From Ahaetulla prasina (taxonomy: Eukaryota; Chordata; Lepidosauria; Squamata; Colubridae), in assembly GCF_028640845.1 (NCBI RefSeq), contig NC_080546.1, positions 21,607,020-21,671,019 on the forward strand: a stretch of DNA of 64,000 bases, in the 5' to 3' direction. Below are positions 32,604-43,314 of this stretch, piece after piece (position 1 is the stretch's first letter; each line of letters starts with the position of its first letter). The translations under genes and the position numbers were made by a program. The notes under the pieces are model-generated. The model had not been told where the DNA came from, made no database searches, and was given only the letters and a program-made list of their open reading frames with translations.

Positions 32604-34350
32604 ATGCCTAAGGCCTTGGCAAAATCCAACAAACACCAGGGGTCTCCATTGCTGGAGGAGCAAGGTCCATCAGGAGGGGTCTCTCCCAAGGCCCCTATTG
32701 CAAAGTGCAGCCGTGTTTCCAAGCAGAAAACCAAGGCCCCACCTACTTCAGGCCGCAGTAAGTCGTCTAAAGCATCTCTGAGGGATGAGCAGAGAAGAGA
32801 TGAAGCAATACAGAGAATATGTAGTAGGGCAGTCTCTAATTTACCCTCTTCTTCAATGGCCAATCCAGAACCCAGTACTTCTGCTGGGTCTCTTATTCGA
32901 GAGGGTATTATTTCTACCTCTCCTGGTCAAGCTTCCTTACAATGTTGCCCAGTGGATATTCCTACAGACGCATTATGGGGGGGATCCCTTCCTCCAGTTT
33001 CTCATACAGTTGATGCACCAGTTATTGAGTCTCCTGAGGAGTTTTCTCAGATAGTTCCTTCTACTGCAACCCACGTTGTTGGTCAGGGGGCAGAGCCTCT
33101 TGCCTGTTTCGCCACATATTCAGGCAATCATTGAACAGACGATTCAAAGGACCCTTTTATCGGGCATGCAGATATCTGAGAGGGCTTCCTTGTCCCATTC
33201 AAGGCTATCAGTGAGGGAGGAGGATCCTGAAGAGGAGGAAATGCAGTCACAGCTGGGTACAGTCTCGCCTACCCACTCAGTAACTAGCCATCCCTCTCTT
33301 TTGGAGGGATTAGAAAGGGGAGATCCTGACCTGTCTGAAGATGAAGGGTTATTACCTGACCAGCCGGCATTTACTGGTCTTTTTCCTCCTAGTCTTTTTA
33401 AGTCCTTGCTTTTCAAGGCAAAGAATGTGGCTCAATTGAGTTCTTCCTCGGATCAACCTGTGGCATCATCCTCCAAGGGTGCATCTGACATTCTTTTTTC
33501 TGAACCTGACCGAGTTCCGGATTCTATTCCAGCACCCCCACTTTTCATGGACGTAATCATACACCAGTGGACAGCCCCTGGTTCTACGGTTCCTTCCTCA
33601 GCAGACAAACGTTTCTTCAATGTGGACCCCAAATTAGCTTCAGCTCTACAGACACCCACTGTAGATGGTCCAGTTGCAGCTCTGGCATCTTCCTCATCCA
33701 TTCCGGGCCAGCCTGAAGAAAACCTTCGTCCAGAGGATAGACGGGCGGAGCAAGTCCTGCAGAGAGCTCATCTAGGTGCAGCTTGGGCAATCCGGTCGGC
33801 TTCTTCAGCATCTTTCTTTAATAGGTCCACCTTGTTGTGGCTCAGACAATTACAGGATAAACTTCCAGCAGAGGATACTCGTATCCACCAGGACCTGAAT
33901 AAGATAATTGCAGCTGTTCAATTTTCGGCAGATGCCACTTTACATGCCATACGTTTTGTTTCCAAATCCATGGCTTCAGCTTTGACGGCTCGACGCTTAC
34001 TCTGGCTTAGACATTGGCAGGTGGATGCCCGCTACAAATGGAGGCTGGCATCGGCTCCCTTCGCAGGGGAGCTACCTTTTGGTGCTGCGTTGGACCCTCT
34101 ATTGGTCGAGACTAAAGACAAAAGAAAGATATTACCTTCAGTCTATCGCAGAGGGGAAGCCAGATTTACTCCCTTTTCTCGTCAATCTTCCTTTCGAGGT
34201 TCTGAATGGGGGGCTGGTTCTTCCAAGTTCCAGGGGTCCTGGGCTCCTAGACAAAGAGGAGGTCATGATAGAGTTTCACGGGGTAGGCCCTTTCCTTCCA
34301 AGCGGCCCTTTCGTGGAGGAGGAAGTCGTCCATTCCGGCGTCATCGATAG
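32604..34350 (+). pseudogene. DIRS gag-like ORF with one frameshift
   Basis: First ORF of the element, presumed nucleocapsid/structural protein of the retrotransposon particle. It begins at ATG 32604 (MPKALAKSNKHQ) and is rich in Ser, Pro and basic residues. It ends with an Arg/Gly tail (RGGHDRVSRGRPF, FRGGGSRPFRRHR), a usual nucleic-acid-binding end of DIRS gag. The frame is lost near 33095-33115: upstream text runs THVVGQGAEPL in one frame, and SPHIQAIIEQTIQ follows in another. This one-base shift breaks the protein after about 165 residues. The 3' end overlaps the RT frame (from 34025). Confidence 0.8.
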
Positions 34351-36235
34351 GTGCATTGCTAGTCCTCCCATAGGGGGCAGGTTAGCCCATTTTGCGGATC
34401 AATGGGAGTTCACTACTTCTGATAATTGGGTTAAGAATACAATTCGATACGGTTTGTCTCTGGAATTTGTTTCCTTTCCAAAAGATTTTTTCATTCGCTG
34501 TCCGGTATCTAGGAACAGGGATAAACGGGTCCATATGGCGGCAGCAGTTAAGCATTTAATGGAGATTAGGGCTATTCAACCAGTTCCCGTAAGGCAAAGG
34601 GGACATGGGTTTTATTCTCTTTTGTTCCTAGTTCCCAAATCTTCGGGGGGCTGGAGGCCCATTTTAGACCTCAAGAGACTAAATCGTTTTATTGTTTATC
34701 ATAAGTTTAAAATGCACTCTCTTCGTTCGATTCTAGATGGCATTCGGAAGGGCGACTTCCTCACTTCCATAGACCTCACTGAAGCTTATCTTCATATCCC
34801 TATTTTCCCGGATCATAGGAAGTTTCTCCGGTTTTGTTATAAGGGGGTTCACTATCAATATAGGGCACTGCCCTTTGGGTTGTCTTCTGCCCCGAGGGTT
34901 TTCACCAAGATCTTGGCTGCTATGGCAGCTCATCTTAGGTCCATACCTATTCGACTTTATTGTTATTTGGATGATATTTTAATTTTATCATCGTCAGAGT
35001 CAATGGCCAGAAGGGATTTACAGATTGTAGTTCAGACTCTTTCTTTACATGGCTTCTCTATTAATATAGAGAAAAGTCATTTGACCCCCTCAACCTGTTT
35101 ACTTCACTTAGGAGCAAATATTGATTCCATATTAGGTAGAGTCTCTTTATCTCAGGAGAGACAGAGTAGTTTAAGATCTTTAGCTGGTTCTTTAATAAAG
35201 GAAAGCAGAGTTTCCTTGCTGTCATTATCCCAACTCCTGGGAAAGATGATTTCAACCATTTCCATCGTTCCATGGGCGAGATTTCATACTAGAGACCTCC
35301 AGTGGTTCCTGTTGCCATTCCAAAGAGCGGGCACAGGCAATTCCACTTCCAAAGTCCTACTGCCCAAGGAGGTTCGCAAGTCCTTCTTCTGGTGGTTGTC
35401 ATCGGCGATTTCAAGGGATCTCCTTTGCACGAGCCTCATCGTTTGGTGGTAACTACGGATGCCAGTCTTTTCGGTTGGGGTGCACACCTCAAATCGCTGC
35501 TGGCTCAAGAGAGCTGGTCCATCACTGAACGCCGTTTTCCTATCAACCGGCTAGAGCTACGGGCTATTTATCTAGCTCTTTGTTTTTTCCAGAACCATCT
35601 ATCAGGCAAGCATGTACTGGTGCTCACGGACAATATCACAGCCAAGGCTCATGTCAACCGACAAGGGGGCACCAGATCCAAGTCCTTGATGAAGGAAGCA
35701 AGGACCCTATTCCTGTGGGCAGAACGGAATCTTCTGTCCTTGACTGCAGAACACATCTCAGGGGTGTCCAATATTCAGGCAGACTGGCTCAGTCGTCAAG
35801 TCATCGACCAGGCGGAGTGGCGTCTGCATCCAGATCTGTTCAACGACCTCTCACGTCGATTTGGCACTCCAGTGGTGGACATGTTCGCAACACGGCAGAA
35901 CACGCAGCTTCCTCGTTTCTTTGCCAGGTTTCCAGATCATCTAGCAGAGGGAGTCGATGCTCTTCACAGTCCATGGCCAGAGGGGTTACTCTACGCGTTC
36001 CCGCCTCTCAATCATCTCGAGAGTGGTCCGTCGGATTCTGGAGGAACAGGCAGAGGTCATCTTAATCGCCCCTCACTGGCCTCGGAGGTCTTGGTTCGCA
36101 GATCTCAAGTTGCTGTCAGTGGCTCCCCCCTGGAGGATTCCTCCCAGCAGAGTGTCGTTATCTCAAGGGGCTCTGGTTCATCCAGATCCTCTATGGCTCC
36201 AGTTGACCGCCTGGCGCTTGAGCGGGGCGCCATGA
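34025..36235 (+). pseudogene. DIRS reverse transcriptase/RNase H ORF, two frameshifts
   Basis: Copies the element RNA into DNA. The conserved start of the polymerase region is WEFTTSDNWVKNTI (about 34405-34445). RT blocks follow: FLVPKSSGGWRPILDLKRLN (about 34625-34685), FLTSIDLTEAYLHIPI, ALPFGLSSAPRVF and the catalytic YLDDILIL (about 34960-34990). RNase H shows TTDASLFGWGAHL (about 35453), NRLELRAIYLAL, VLTDNITAKAHVN and QADWLSR, with all four acidic residues present. The frame shifts near 35415-35420, between RT and RNase H, and shifts back near 36019. The last part (EEQAEVILIAPHWP..LTAWRLSGAP) is in the first frame and ends at 36235. The first residues overlap gag and the true start is unknown. 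Confidence 0.88.
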
Positions 36236-37299
36236 GAAGAGACAATATGTCTGCCAGGCTTATCCGGACTATGTTAGCGTCCCGGAGGCCTTCCACTGAG
36301 CGCATTTACTCAGCCTCTTGGCGGGCTTTTTGTTCCTGGTGTCAAAGGGCGGGGGTTTCTCCACTCCGGGTTTCCATTTTGCATATATTGGAATTTTTGC
36401 AGGAAGGGTTAGACAAGGGGTTAGCTCCCAACACACTTCGTAGACAGGTAGCAGCTATTTCCACGGTTTTATCCTGTGATCCACTGACTTCCTTGTCTCA
36501 ACATCCTTCTATCAGGAGGTTTTTCAAAGGGGCCAAAAATTTATGTCCTCCCGTGGTCCACAGATATCCCACTTGGGATCTTTCGCTGGTCCTAAATTCC
36601 CTAACAGGGCCTCCTTATGAGCCATTGAGGTCTACCTCTCTGAGGCTATTAACTTGTAAGGTTGCCTTTTTGGTGGCTATCACCTCTGCCAGAAGGATTT
36701 CAGAATTAGCTGCCCTCTCTGTCCGCAGTGATCTTTGTGTTTTCCATCTGGATCGAATAGTGCTCCGTTTGGATCCTTCATTCATTCCTAAAGTAAATTC
36801 AGTTTTCCATCGCATGCAGGAACTTAATTTGCCTAATTTTTGCCCTCACCCAGTTCACGGGTTAGAGCGCCGTTGGCATACTTTAGATGTTCGAAGAGCT
36901 TTGAGAATTTACATTAAGAGAACAGCAGAGTTAAGGAGAACAGAGTCCTTGTTTGTGTCTTTGCTTCCTGTTTCTTTAGGGCGTAAGGTGACCTCGTCCA
37001 CTATAGGCAGATGGATTAGGCATACGATAGCTAAGGCTTACGAGATGAGATCCCTGCCTAGGCCCCCGCGTTTAACAGCGCATTCCACTCGCAGTGCAGC
37101 TACCTCAGCGGCCTGGTCTACTCAGGCATCCTTGCCAGAGATATGCAGGGCAGCCACCTGGTCGTCACCCTCTCCGTTTATTAGACACTACAGAGTGGAC
37201 AAGTATGCTTCGGCTGAAGCTGCCTTTGGCCGTAGGGTGCTGCAGCAGGTACTTGTATCTGAGGTTGAATCTGTCCAGACCGATCCCTCCCGTAGTTAG
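36193..37299 (+). CDS. DIRS tyrosine recombinase
   Basis: Integrates the circular DNA copy by site-specific recombination. ATG at 36193 (MAPVDRLALERG) or 36232 (MRRDNMSARL) would start the frame. It overlaps the end of the RT/RNase H frame, as in other DIRS elements. The N-terminal SAM-like core-binding domain is visible (STERIYSASWRAFCSWC..LHILEFLQ..GLAPNTLRRQVAAIST). The catalytic domain carries Arg in TSARRISELAAL (about 36687-36720), His-x-x-Arg in TAHSTRSAATS (about 37075-37105), Trp in RAATWSSPSPF and the nucleophile Tyr in FIRHYRVD (about 37180). The frame is open to TAG 37297-37299, so this gene alone looks intact (355-369 residues). Confidence 0.9.
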   Translation: MAPVDRLALERGAMRRDNMSARLIRTMLASRRPSTERIYSASWRAFCSWCQRAGVSPLRVSILHILEFLQEGLDKGLAPNTLRRQVAAISTVLSCDPLTSLSQHPSIRRFFKGAKNLCPPVVHRYPTWDLSLVLNSLTGPPYEPLRSTSLRLLTCKVAFLVAITSARRISELAALSVRSDLCVFHLDRIVLRLDPSFIPKVNSVFHRMQELNLPNFCPHPVHGLERRWHTLDVRRALRIYIKRTAELRRTESLFVSLLPVSLGRKVTSSTIGRWIRHTIAKAYEMRSLPRPPRLTAHSTRSAATSAAWSTQASLPEICRAATWSSPSPFIRHYRVDKYASAEAAFGRRVLQQVLVSEVESVQTDPSRS

Positions 37300-37325
37300 G
37301 GACACTAGGCTTTGGTATGTCTTAC

Positions 37326-37411
37326 TCTGACTGCTGTCTCCACCATAACGGAGAAGGGGCGTTGGTACTTACCTGAGACGCACCTTCTAGTTCAGTGGAG
37401 ACAGCAGTCAG
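37326..37411 (+). repeat. DIRS internal complementary region
   Basis: CTGACTGCTGTCTCCACCAT..CGGAG complements the left extremity. It runs without a gap into AAGGGGCGTTGGTACTTACC..GTGGAGACAGCAGTCAG, which complements the right extremity. The joined form reads as the complement of a circle junction (..CGCCCCTT+CTCCGTTATGG..). This region templates restoration of both ends during DIRS replication, according to the accepted model for the family. Confidence 0.93.
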
Positions 37412-37517
37412 CCCCTCCTTATTTCGGTCTGGATCCTCTTTTGTTTGTTTGTTTTGGATAATAAAATTTGTTTCTCTATTTTCCACGACGCATTGAGTCT
37501 GGTTTTTCTCGCCTTCA

Positions 37518-37665
37518 TCAAAATCTGGGGTTCCCAGCAGCAAAGGGCGGGACTTTCAGCTTCAACAGACTCAGTTATCCAATCTGAACACAGGAGCTCC
37601 ACCCACTCTGACTGCTGTCTCCACTGAACTAGAAGGTGCGTCACAGGTAAGTACCAACGCCCCTT
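37518..37665 (+). repeat. DIRS right inverted terminal repeat and extremity
   Basis: Begins TCAAAATCTGGGGTTCCCAG, matching the left repeat in reverse to about 37622. It then has a 43-bp extension (ctgaactagaaggtgcgtca..accaacgcccctt) that is found again only, as complement, in the internal complementary region. Confidence 0.93.
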
Positions 37666-37860
37666 TCCTGACAGTTAGAACAATTAATCAGTGAAACAGC
37701 TTGCCTCCAGAAGTTGTGAATGCTCCAACACTGGAAGTTTTTAAGAAGATGCTGGATAACCATTTGTCTGAAGTGGTGTAGGGTTCCCTGCCTAAGCAGA
37801 GATTTGGACTAGAAGATCTCCAAGGTCCCTTCCAACTCTGTTATTCTATTCTATATCCAA
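37666..37860 (+). mobile_element. CR1-type LINE 3' end, downstream half
   Basis: Continues the LINE broken at 31697: tcctgacagttagaacaattaatcagtg..agcttgcctccagaagttgtgaatgctcc..tggactagaagatctccaaggtccc, ending in a short (ATTCT)n run (ttattctattctat, 37842-37855). The text encodes '..WN.LPPEVVNAPTLEVFKKMLD', the usual end of CR1 polymerases. Confidence 0.87.
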
Positions 37861-38538
37861 TATACTGTAGGAAGAACCTTCAGCACATCTGAATTACTAG
37901 CTATTAAACTTTTCTGGTATTGAAATTGATAACATTTATATTATAAGTGAAATCACTTTTTTGACACACTGAATTTCAACTCACTGAAAGCTAAATTACA
38001 ATAAAATTAGGCTTCATTTCATTGCAACTTCTGTATATCAGATTAAAAAAAGAAATATTATATCCAGAAGTTAAAGGTGAAAAATTACAAAGATCTGCTT
38101 GCAATAACATGTAACTTTAAACATACACCCTTGTGTTTCAAATTTGGAGATTTTGACTGAAGAACAATCGGTTACATTGGTACCATTCTCTACAGAAGAA
38201 AAAAGGTCTTATTTAATATTGTGGCTGTTTCTAACCATGTTTTGTCCTGGCATCTTTGTACATTTACCTCCCACATGCTAGAATATTTAAAACACTGTTG
38301 GTTTATGATTATTATTTTTACAGTTTCCAAAATTCACAAAGAAAAGATTGAAATCCAGACTTAATTTTATAAGAGGATGGACATTTAATATTTCTTTTCT
38401 GTCTGCCTCTGTCTCAGTGTATTAATGACTGAGAAATCATTGAAAGGAGTCAGTTGATCATAAAGTGCACATTTTCAAGAAATTACAATATTGTAGAACG
38501 CTCATTGGACTTGGCAAATGGCTGTTTTCATATTTTTG
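37861..38538. other. AT-rich sequence, nothing recognised
   Basis: No element ends or coding signal. Confidence 0.5.
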
Positions 38539-38540
38539 TA

Positions 38541-38849
38541 CTGTGCTCCCCTCAAAATAAGACATCCCTTGATAATAAGCCCTTCCCCTAAAAGAAACCT
38601 TCCCCCCAAAATAAGCCCTCCCTGAAAATAAGCCCTCCACGAAAATATTTAACTGCATGCATAGCCAGTCCCCGCCATTTCCTCTGGTTAGGGTTAGGGA
38701 GACAGAGCTGGAAATCAGGTAAGATGGCAAGAGGAGCCCTGTCTTGCACCATGCCCCAAAATAATAAGACCTCCCCAAAAATAAGGCCAAGCACTTCTTT
38801 TGGGATTCAAAAAAAATTAAGACAGGGTCTTATTTTCAGGGAAACATGG
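38541..38849. mobile_element. TIR element with AATAAGAC repeats, TA target
   Basis: The ends CTGTGCTCCCCTCAAAATAAGAC and GTCTTATTTTCAGGGAAACATGG are imperfect inverted repeats flanked by TA (38539-38540, 38850-38851), as in Tc1/mariner-type elements. Inside, 'aaaataagccctccc' is repeated several times. Two minus-strand open frames come from these repeats and are not genes. Confidence 0.7.
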
Positions 38850-39089
38850 TATTAATTTTCAATTTAAGTTGCAAGGTTTTTTTAGAATGAAACTTGTAGC
38901 TTTGAGAAGTAGTATAATACTGCTCTAGTTATATTTAACCACTCCATCAGAGCTTCCACTGGTGAAGTCCCATTTTTATTAAGTTTCATCCGTTTCTGAT
39001 AAACAGTGGATGTGGTTGGTTATATGACTGTAAAAAAAAGCAAATGAAATTTCAGATGGTATCAATAAAAGTCACACTTTAAGAAGAAT

Positions 39090-39350
39090 TCTGAGACATT
39101 GGAATAATTTCTGGAAATTGGAACAGATTCAAGAGTCCTAGAAACAGGAAAAGGCAATAAGGGTGATGTAGATGCTAGAAAGAGGGGATATGATTGCACT
39201 CCTCAAATATCTAAGGGGATATATAGAAGAAGGTCAAGATTTCTAGTTTAAAATTCCAGGATGTGGAATAATGGATTTATAAGATGCTAGATGCAACAGA
39301 GTATTAGAAAACAAATGCCTATCACTATGATCCGTTTGACATTGGAACTA
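39090..39350 (+). mobile_element. Decayed CR1-type LINE fragment
   Basis: The + text reads RGDMIALLKYLRGYIEEGQDF at about 39187-39245, which resembles the 'RRGDMI..YKYL.G..' block of CR1 polymerases. It is followed by poorly conserved text. Confidence 0.5.
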
Positions 39351-39552
39351 ATCATCTAGAGCAAGGATCACCTATTCCGTTTAGAAGCAGACTGCAAAAA
39401 TGTTGGACAAGCACATGAGCATGTGAAACTCCCATTTGCACTAGCAATGGGCACATACATAAAACCATTCCTTCCTCCTTACCACTGCCCCCACTGTAGT
39501 CTGCGGAACTGGAAAGGTTGGGGACCACAGATTGCATGGTAAGCTTTCCTTC

Positions 39553-40028
39553 TTCAATTGTGGTTGTTGTTAGTTGCGAAGTTGTGTCCAACCAATTGCA
39601 ACCTCATGGACAATGTTCCTCCCAGGCCTTCCTGTCCTCTACCATCCTCGAGTCCATTTAAGATGACACCTACTGCTTCAGTGACTCCATCCAGTCACCT
39701 CATTCTCTGTTGTCCCTTTCTTCTTTTGCCCTCAATCTTTTCCAGCATTAGGCTCTTCTCCACTGAGTCCTTCCTTTTCATTAGGTGGCCGAAGTATTTG
39801 AGTTTCATCTTCAGGATCTGGCCTTCTAAAGAGCAGTCAGAGTTGATCTCCTCTAGGACTGACTGGTTTGATCGCCTTGCAGTCCAAGGGATTCGCAGGA
39901 GTCTTCTCCAGCACCATAGTTCAAAGGCCTCAGTTCTTTGGCGCTCAACCTTTCTTATGGTCCAACTTTCACAGCCATACATTGCAACTGGGAAAACCAT
40001 AGCCGCCTTTGATAGGTTGAAGCTATTC
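39553..40028 (-). mobile_element. Bov-B (RTE) LINE 3' fragment
   Basis: On the minus strand the polymerase C-terminus reads VAMYGCESWTIRKVERQR, AFELWCWRRLLRIPWTARRS, NQSVLEEI and LKYFGHLMKRKDSVEKSLML, then 'GKRRKGQQRMRWLDG'. It closes with the 'VGHNFAT' region near 39580. These blocks are characteristic of Bov-B. The catalytic domain is missing (5' truncation at about 40028). The frame at 39695-40000 is open. Confidence 0.9.
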
Positions 40029-40029
40029 T

Positions 40030-41798
40030 AATAACTGACGGTACAGGTGCTACTTTTAATGCTAAAAGTTGAGCATAGTAAGAAAATGGAACTACAATTA
40101 AATATAAAGACCAAATTAATGACAAGCAATCCTTACAATTGACAATGACGTGGTGGATAGCTTCTGCCTTTTAGGATTGACGTTGACAATAAAGAAATCA
40201 GCAGCCAAGAAATAAGTCACTGATAAGCTCTTGGTAAGGTAGCAATAAAAAGATATTCAGGTGCCATGATACAATAATCTGTATCTATAAAGTTCAAAAC
40301 TGTATATGCAGTGATTTTCTTTGTGACACTGTATGGGATAAATTGAAATTGGATTTAAAATAACAGAAAGATGCTTTTCAATTTGAGTGTTGAAGAATGT
40401 TGAAAATGCCATGGGTAGCCAATACACTGATGGAATGTCAAACAAAAAGTGTTTTCACTCAAGGCACAAGTGACCCGGCTGTAACTAATGTGCTTTGGAC
40501 ATATTAATACAAACACCTAGCTTTCTTGGGAAGCCTATAATACTGGGAAAATGGAAAAGAAATAACGAGGAAAACCAGCAGTAAGGTGGATAGTCTCAAT
40601 TATAGTAGTTATGGATACAGTATTGAATTTAAGGAGCAGATTGGGGACAGGTCACCCTGGAGAATGTTATCTATTATGGTTGCTAAGAGTTGAGACTGAC
40701 TTGAAGGGATATAATAGTTAGGCTTCACATAGCAGGATATTGAAGCGAAGCATTAAATATTACATTTAATTGATCAAATGTATTTGTTGTAACCAAGATT
40801 CCACATGCTTGAGGGAAGTATGGGGCTTGGAATTGTAATTTAAATTTTTCCATCCTTATGTTCCTTGCTGGGCTCAGTAGGATACTGCTGCTTCAATTCC
40901 TAATTAGGCAAATAACCAATTTGTAGTTGGGTAATTACTTTATTAGGTAGTATCAAAATGGCGCAAAAGAATATAAGGGTTTGATCCTTCAGAGCCCTTC
41001 CCACACAGCATATTAAGAAGTACAGTTTGAGGAAGAAATTCATGTAGTTGCAAAGTTCAAAAATTAGGCTATTTCTTTCAGTCATTTTCAGAATGAAGAC
41101 TGTAGACTGGATCCATTTGTTCATGGCAGGTGACGGGTGTCAGGCTACACGTTCATGGATTTAAAAAAAACAACAGACTACCCCAATTTTGATTTTTGTA
41201 TATGACTAAATAAGCAGATTGTACGAAGCTTGATTCTTAAGCAGAACTGCTGGCTGAAGAATCCTGGAAATTCATATTAAAAGACTTGCCTACTTTGCCC
41301 TCAAATTACAGGCTTCACTGTTCAGTGTGCGAGAATAATCAACGGTTGTTTAGTGTGATATAATCAAATCTGTCGTCCCTTAAAGGAGATGTTTTTACTT
41401 TGACCTTTGCTTATTGAGCAAGAAACATTTTTGATCCTTGGGTAGATTTTTATGTGAAGAAAGGAACTCTTGCTGGAGGCATTCACAAGTGTAATCCACA
41501 GTGCTTCAGCTCTGAATACTGTTCAGTATGCTCCAGCAGGCAATCATTCTCCTTACAATGAGATATTATATTGTGATTTTTCTGGCAGCTGTGACTGTAC
41601 CCTTTTAATTTCCCAGACCTGGGAGCACATCTGTTTCTAAGTGTGGCTGAGCTAGAGGTAATCCTATATATAAGCTGTTCATTGGACCACCCAAGTGACT
41701 GTTCCAGAAAATAAAATATAGACACTTATGATCACCCATTTGCCTCTCCTTTCCCCAACTTTATACACCTTCCATCCTTATTGGTATCTGGAGATAGT
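40030..41798. other. Unique-looking sequence, nothing recognised
   Basis: About 1.8 kb without recognisable repeat ends, exons or domains. Short frames (40257-40445, 40900-41124, 41483-41725) lack support. Confidence 0.5.
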
Positions 41799-41806
41799 CT
41801 GTGAAT

Positions 41807-41970
41807 CAGTTGTGGGTTGCTACCGGTTTGTCAGGATCAGGCGAACCGGCAGAGGTGGGAGGCTCCGCCTACCCACCCGGATGCTTCTACGCATGCACAG
41901 AAGCATTACGCACAAGTGAACCCGTGCCCACAAGCAAACCGGTAGTGACGGGATTTGAAATCCACTACTG
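41807..41970. mobile_element. hAT element, TACCGGTT family
   Basis: 164 bp, starting CAGTTGTGGGTTGCTACCGG and ending TTGAAATCCACTACTG, with a perfect ctgtgaat duplication at 41799-41806 and 41971-41978. Contains ggtgggaggctccgcctacc and acgcatgcacagaagc. Confidence 0.92.
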
Positions 41971-41978
41971 CTGTGAAT

Positions 41979-42560
41979 GATATATCTTAATTTGTTTTGC
42001 AGAATCCTCAAACGTATTTTAATTTTGTAGAGGTTTTAATTATAGTGCATTGTTTGGGAAAATTAACTCCTGCTCAACTATGTCCCCTTTGGAAGGGTAA
42101 TAGGGTTTTTAAAAAGAAATTATGTCAATGATTTGGTCATCAGGAACTCCAGTTCATTTAGGAATGGTAGAAAAGGTCTGATATAGAATTGGACAAATCT
42201 TTTAACTGCCCCTAAAACTATTGTAGTGTTACTTCTAACGGTAATTTAATAACTGTAAAAAGGTTTTTAATATATGGCGTAGTGTTGAAACAAGCATTTC
42301 CAAAGGCTAAGTTGAGGAATTCATTTTTGTATAAAAGGGCTTAATTTTCAACTTTATTATACTGTGTGGAATATACTGATACAATGAATATACAGTGGGG
42401 TAAAAAAGTATTTAGTAAGCCACCAGTTGTGCAAGTTCTCCCACTGAAAAAGATGAGAGAGGCCTGTAATTGTCATCATAGGTATACCTCAACTAGGAGA
42501 GACAACATGAGAAAACACATCCAGAAAATCACATTGTCTGATTTGTAACGAATTTATTCT
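41979..42560. other. AT-rich sequence, nothing recognised
   Basis: No feature seen. The + open frame at 42366-42548 is short and unsupported. Confidence 0.5.
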
Positions 42561-42562
42561 TG

Positions 42563-43265
42563 ACTGGGACTCCTTACGGACGGTCACTCACGCCCTCGTT
42601 ACCTCTCGCTTGGACTATTGCAATGCTCTCTACATGGGGCTCCCCTTGAAGAGCACCAGGAGGCTCCAGCTGGTCCAGAATGCGGCTGCGTGGGTAATAG
42701 AGGGAGCACCACGTTGCTTCCATATAACACCTATCCTGCGTGGCCTGCACTGGCTGCCAGTAGCCTTCCAGGTGCAATTCAAGGTGTTAGTGATCACCTT
42801 CAAAGCGCTCCATGGCTTAGGACTGGATATCTACGAGACCGCCTTCTGCCACCGATAGCCTCCCAACGACCTGTGCGCTCCCACAGAGTGGGCCTGCTCC
42901 GGGTGCCATCATCCAAACAATGTTGGTTGGTGGCCCCCAGGGGGAGAGCCTTCTCTGTGGCAGCACCGGCCCTTTGGAACGAGTTACCTCCGGGGTTATG
43001 CCAACTCCCCGACCTCTGAACCTTCAAGCGGGAATTGAAGACTCTATTATTTAATTGTGCGGGACTAGCCTGTGTTTTAATTAATTTATTATAATTTTAA
43101 ATTTTAAAGGGTTTTATATTGGTCATTGACCGTTTTAGCTAATTAGGCCTATTAAATATTTCGTTTTAAATTCGTTTTAATCTGTTATTTATATTTTGTA
43201 TATTCTGTGTTTTTAATATGGCTGTAAACCGCCCTGAGTCCTTCGGGAGAAGGGCGGTATAAAAA

Positions 43266-43313
<48 letters not shown>

Positions 43314-43314
43314 A
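42563..43314 (+). mobile_element. L2/CR1-type LINE 3' fragment with (AAAT)n tail
   Basis: A 5'-truncated copy of the family at 25128. Its polymerase end carries LDYCNALYMGLPLKSTRRLQ, VQNAAAWVIEGAP, LHWLPVAFQVQFKVLV and LWNELPPGLCQLPDL. The frame shifts near 42820-42840 and a TGA stands at about 43018. The 3' hairpin (accgccctgagtccttcgggagaagggcggt, 43229-43259) leads into a long (AAAT)n tail at 43265-43314. Confidence 0.9.
43265..43314. repeat. (AAAT)n microsatellite at LINE tail
   Basis: About twelve AAAT units grown from the LINE 3' tail. Confidence 0.93.

Larger units (their letters stand above)
31698..37665 (+). mobile_element. DIRS-type tyrosine-recombinase retrotransposon
   Basis: A 5968-bp element with the DIRS architecture: inverted terminal repeats (31708-31814 against 37518-37622), unique extremities (31698-31707 and 37623-37665), and an internal complementary region (37326-37411) that contains the complements of both extremities joined head to tail. 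Between them lie gag, RT/RNase H and tyrosine recombinase frames. It has no LTRs, no target duplication and no DDE integrase. Removing it restores a continuous CR1 text, aaggagaaatt+tcctgacag. Three frameshifts make this copy non-autonomous, although the recombinase frame is open. Confidence 0.95.

Noticed and set aside
38687..38699. Telomere-like ggttagggttaggg
   Set aside because: Only two units, inside a TIR element. Not an interstitial telomere array.
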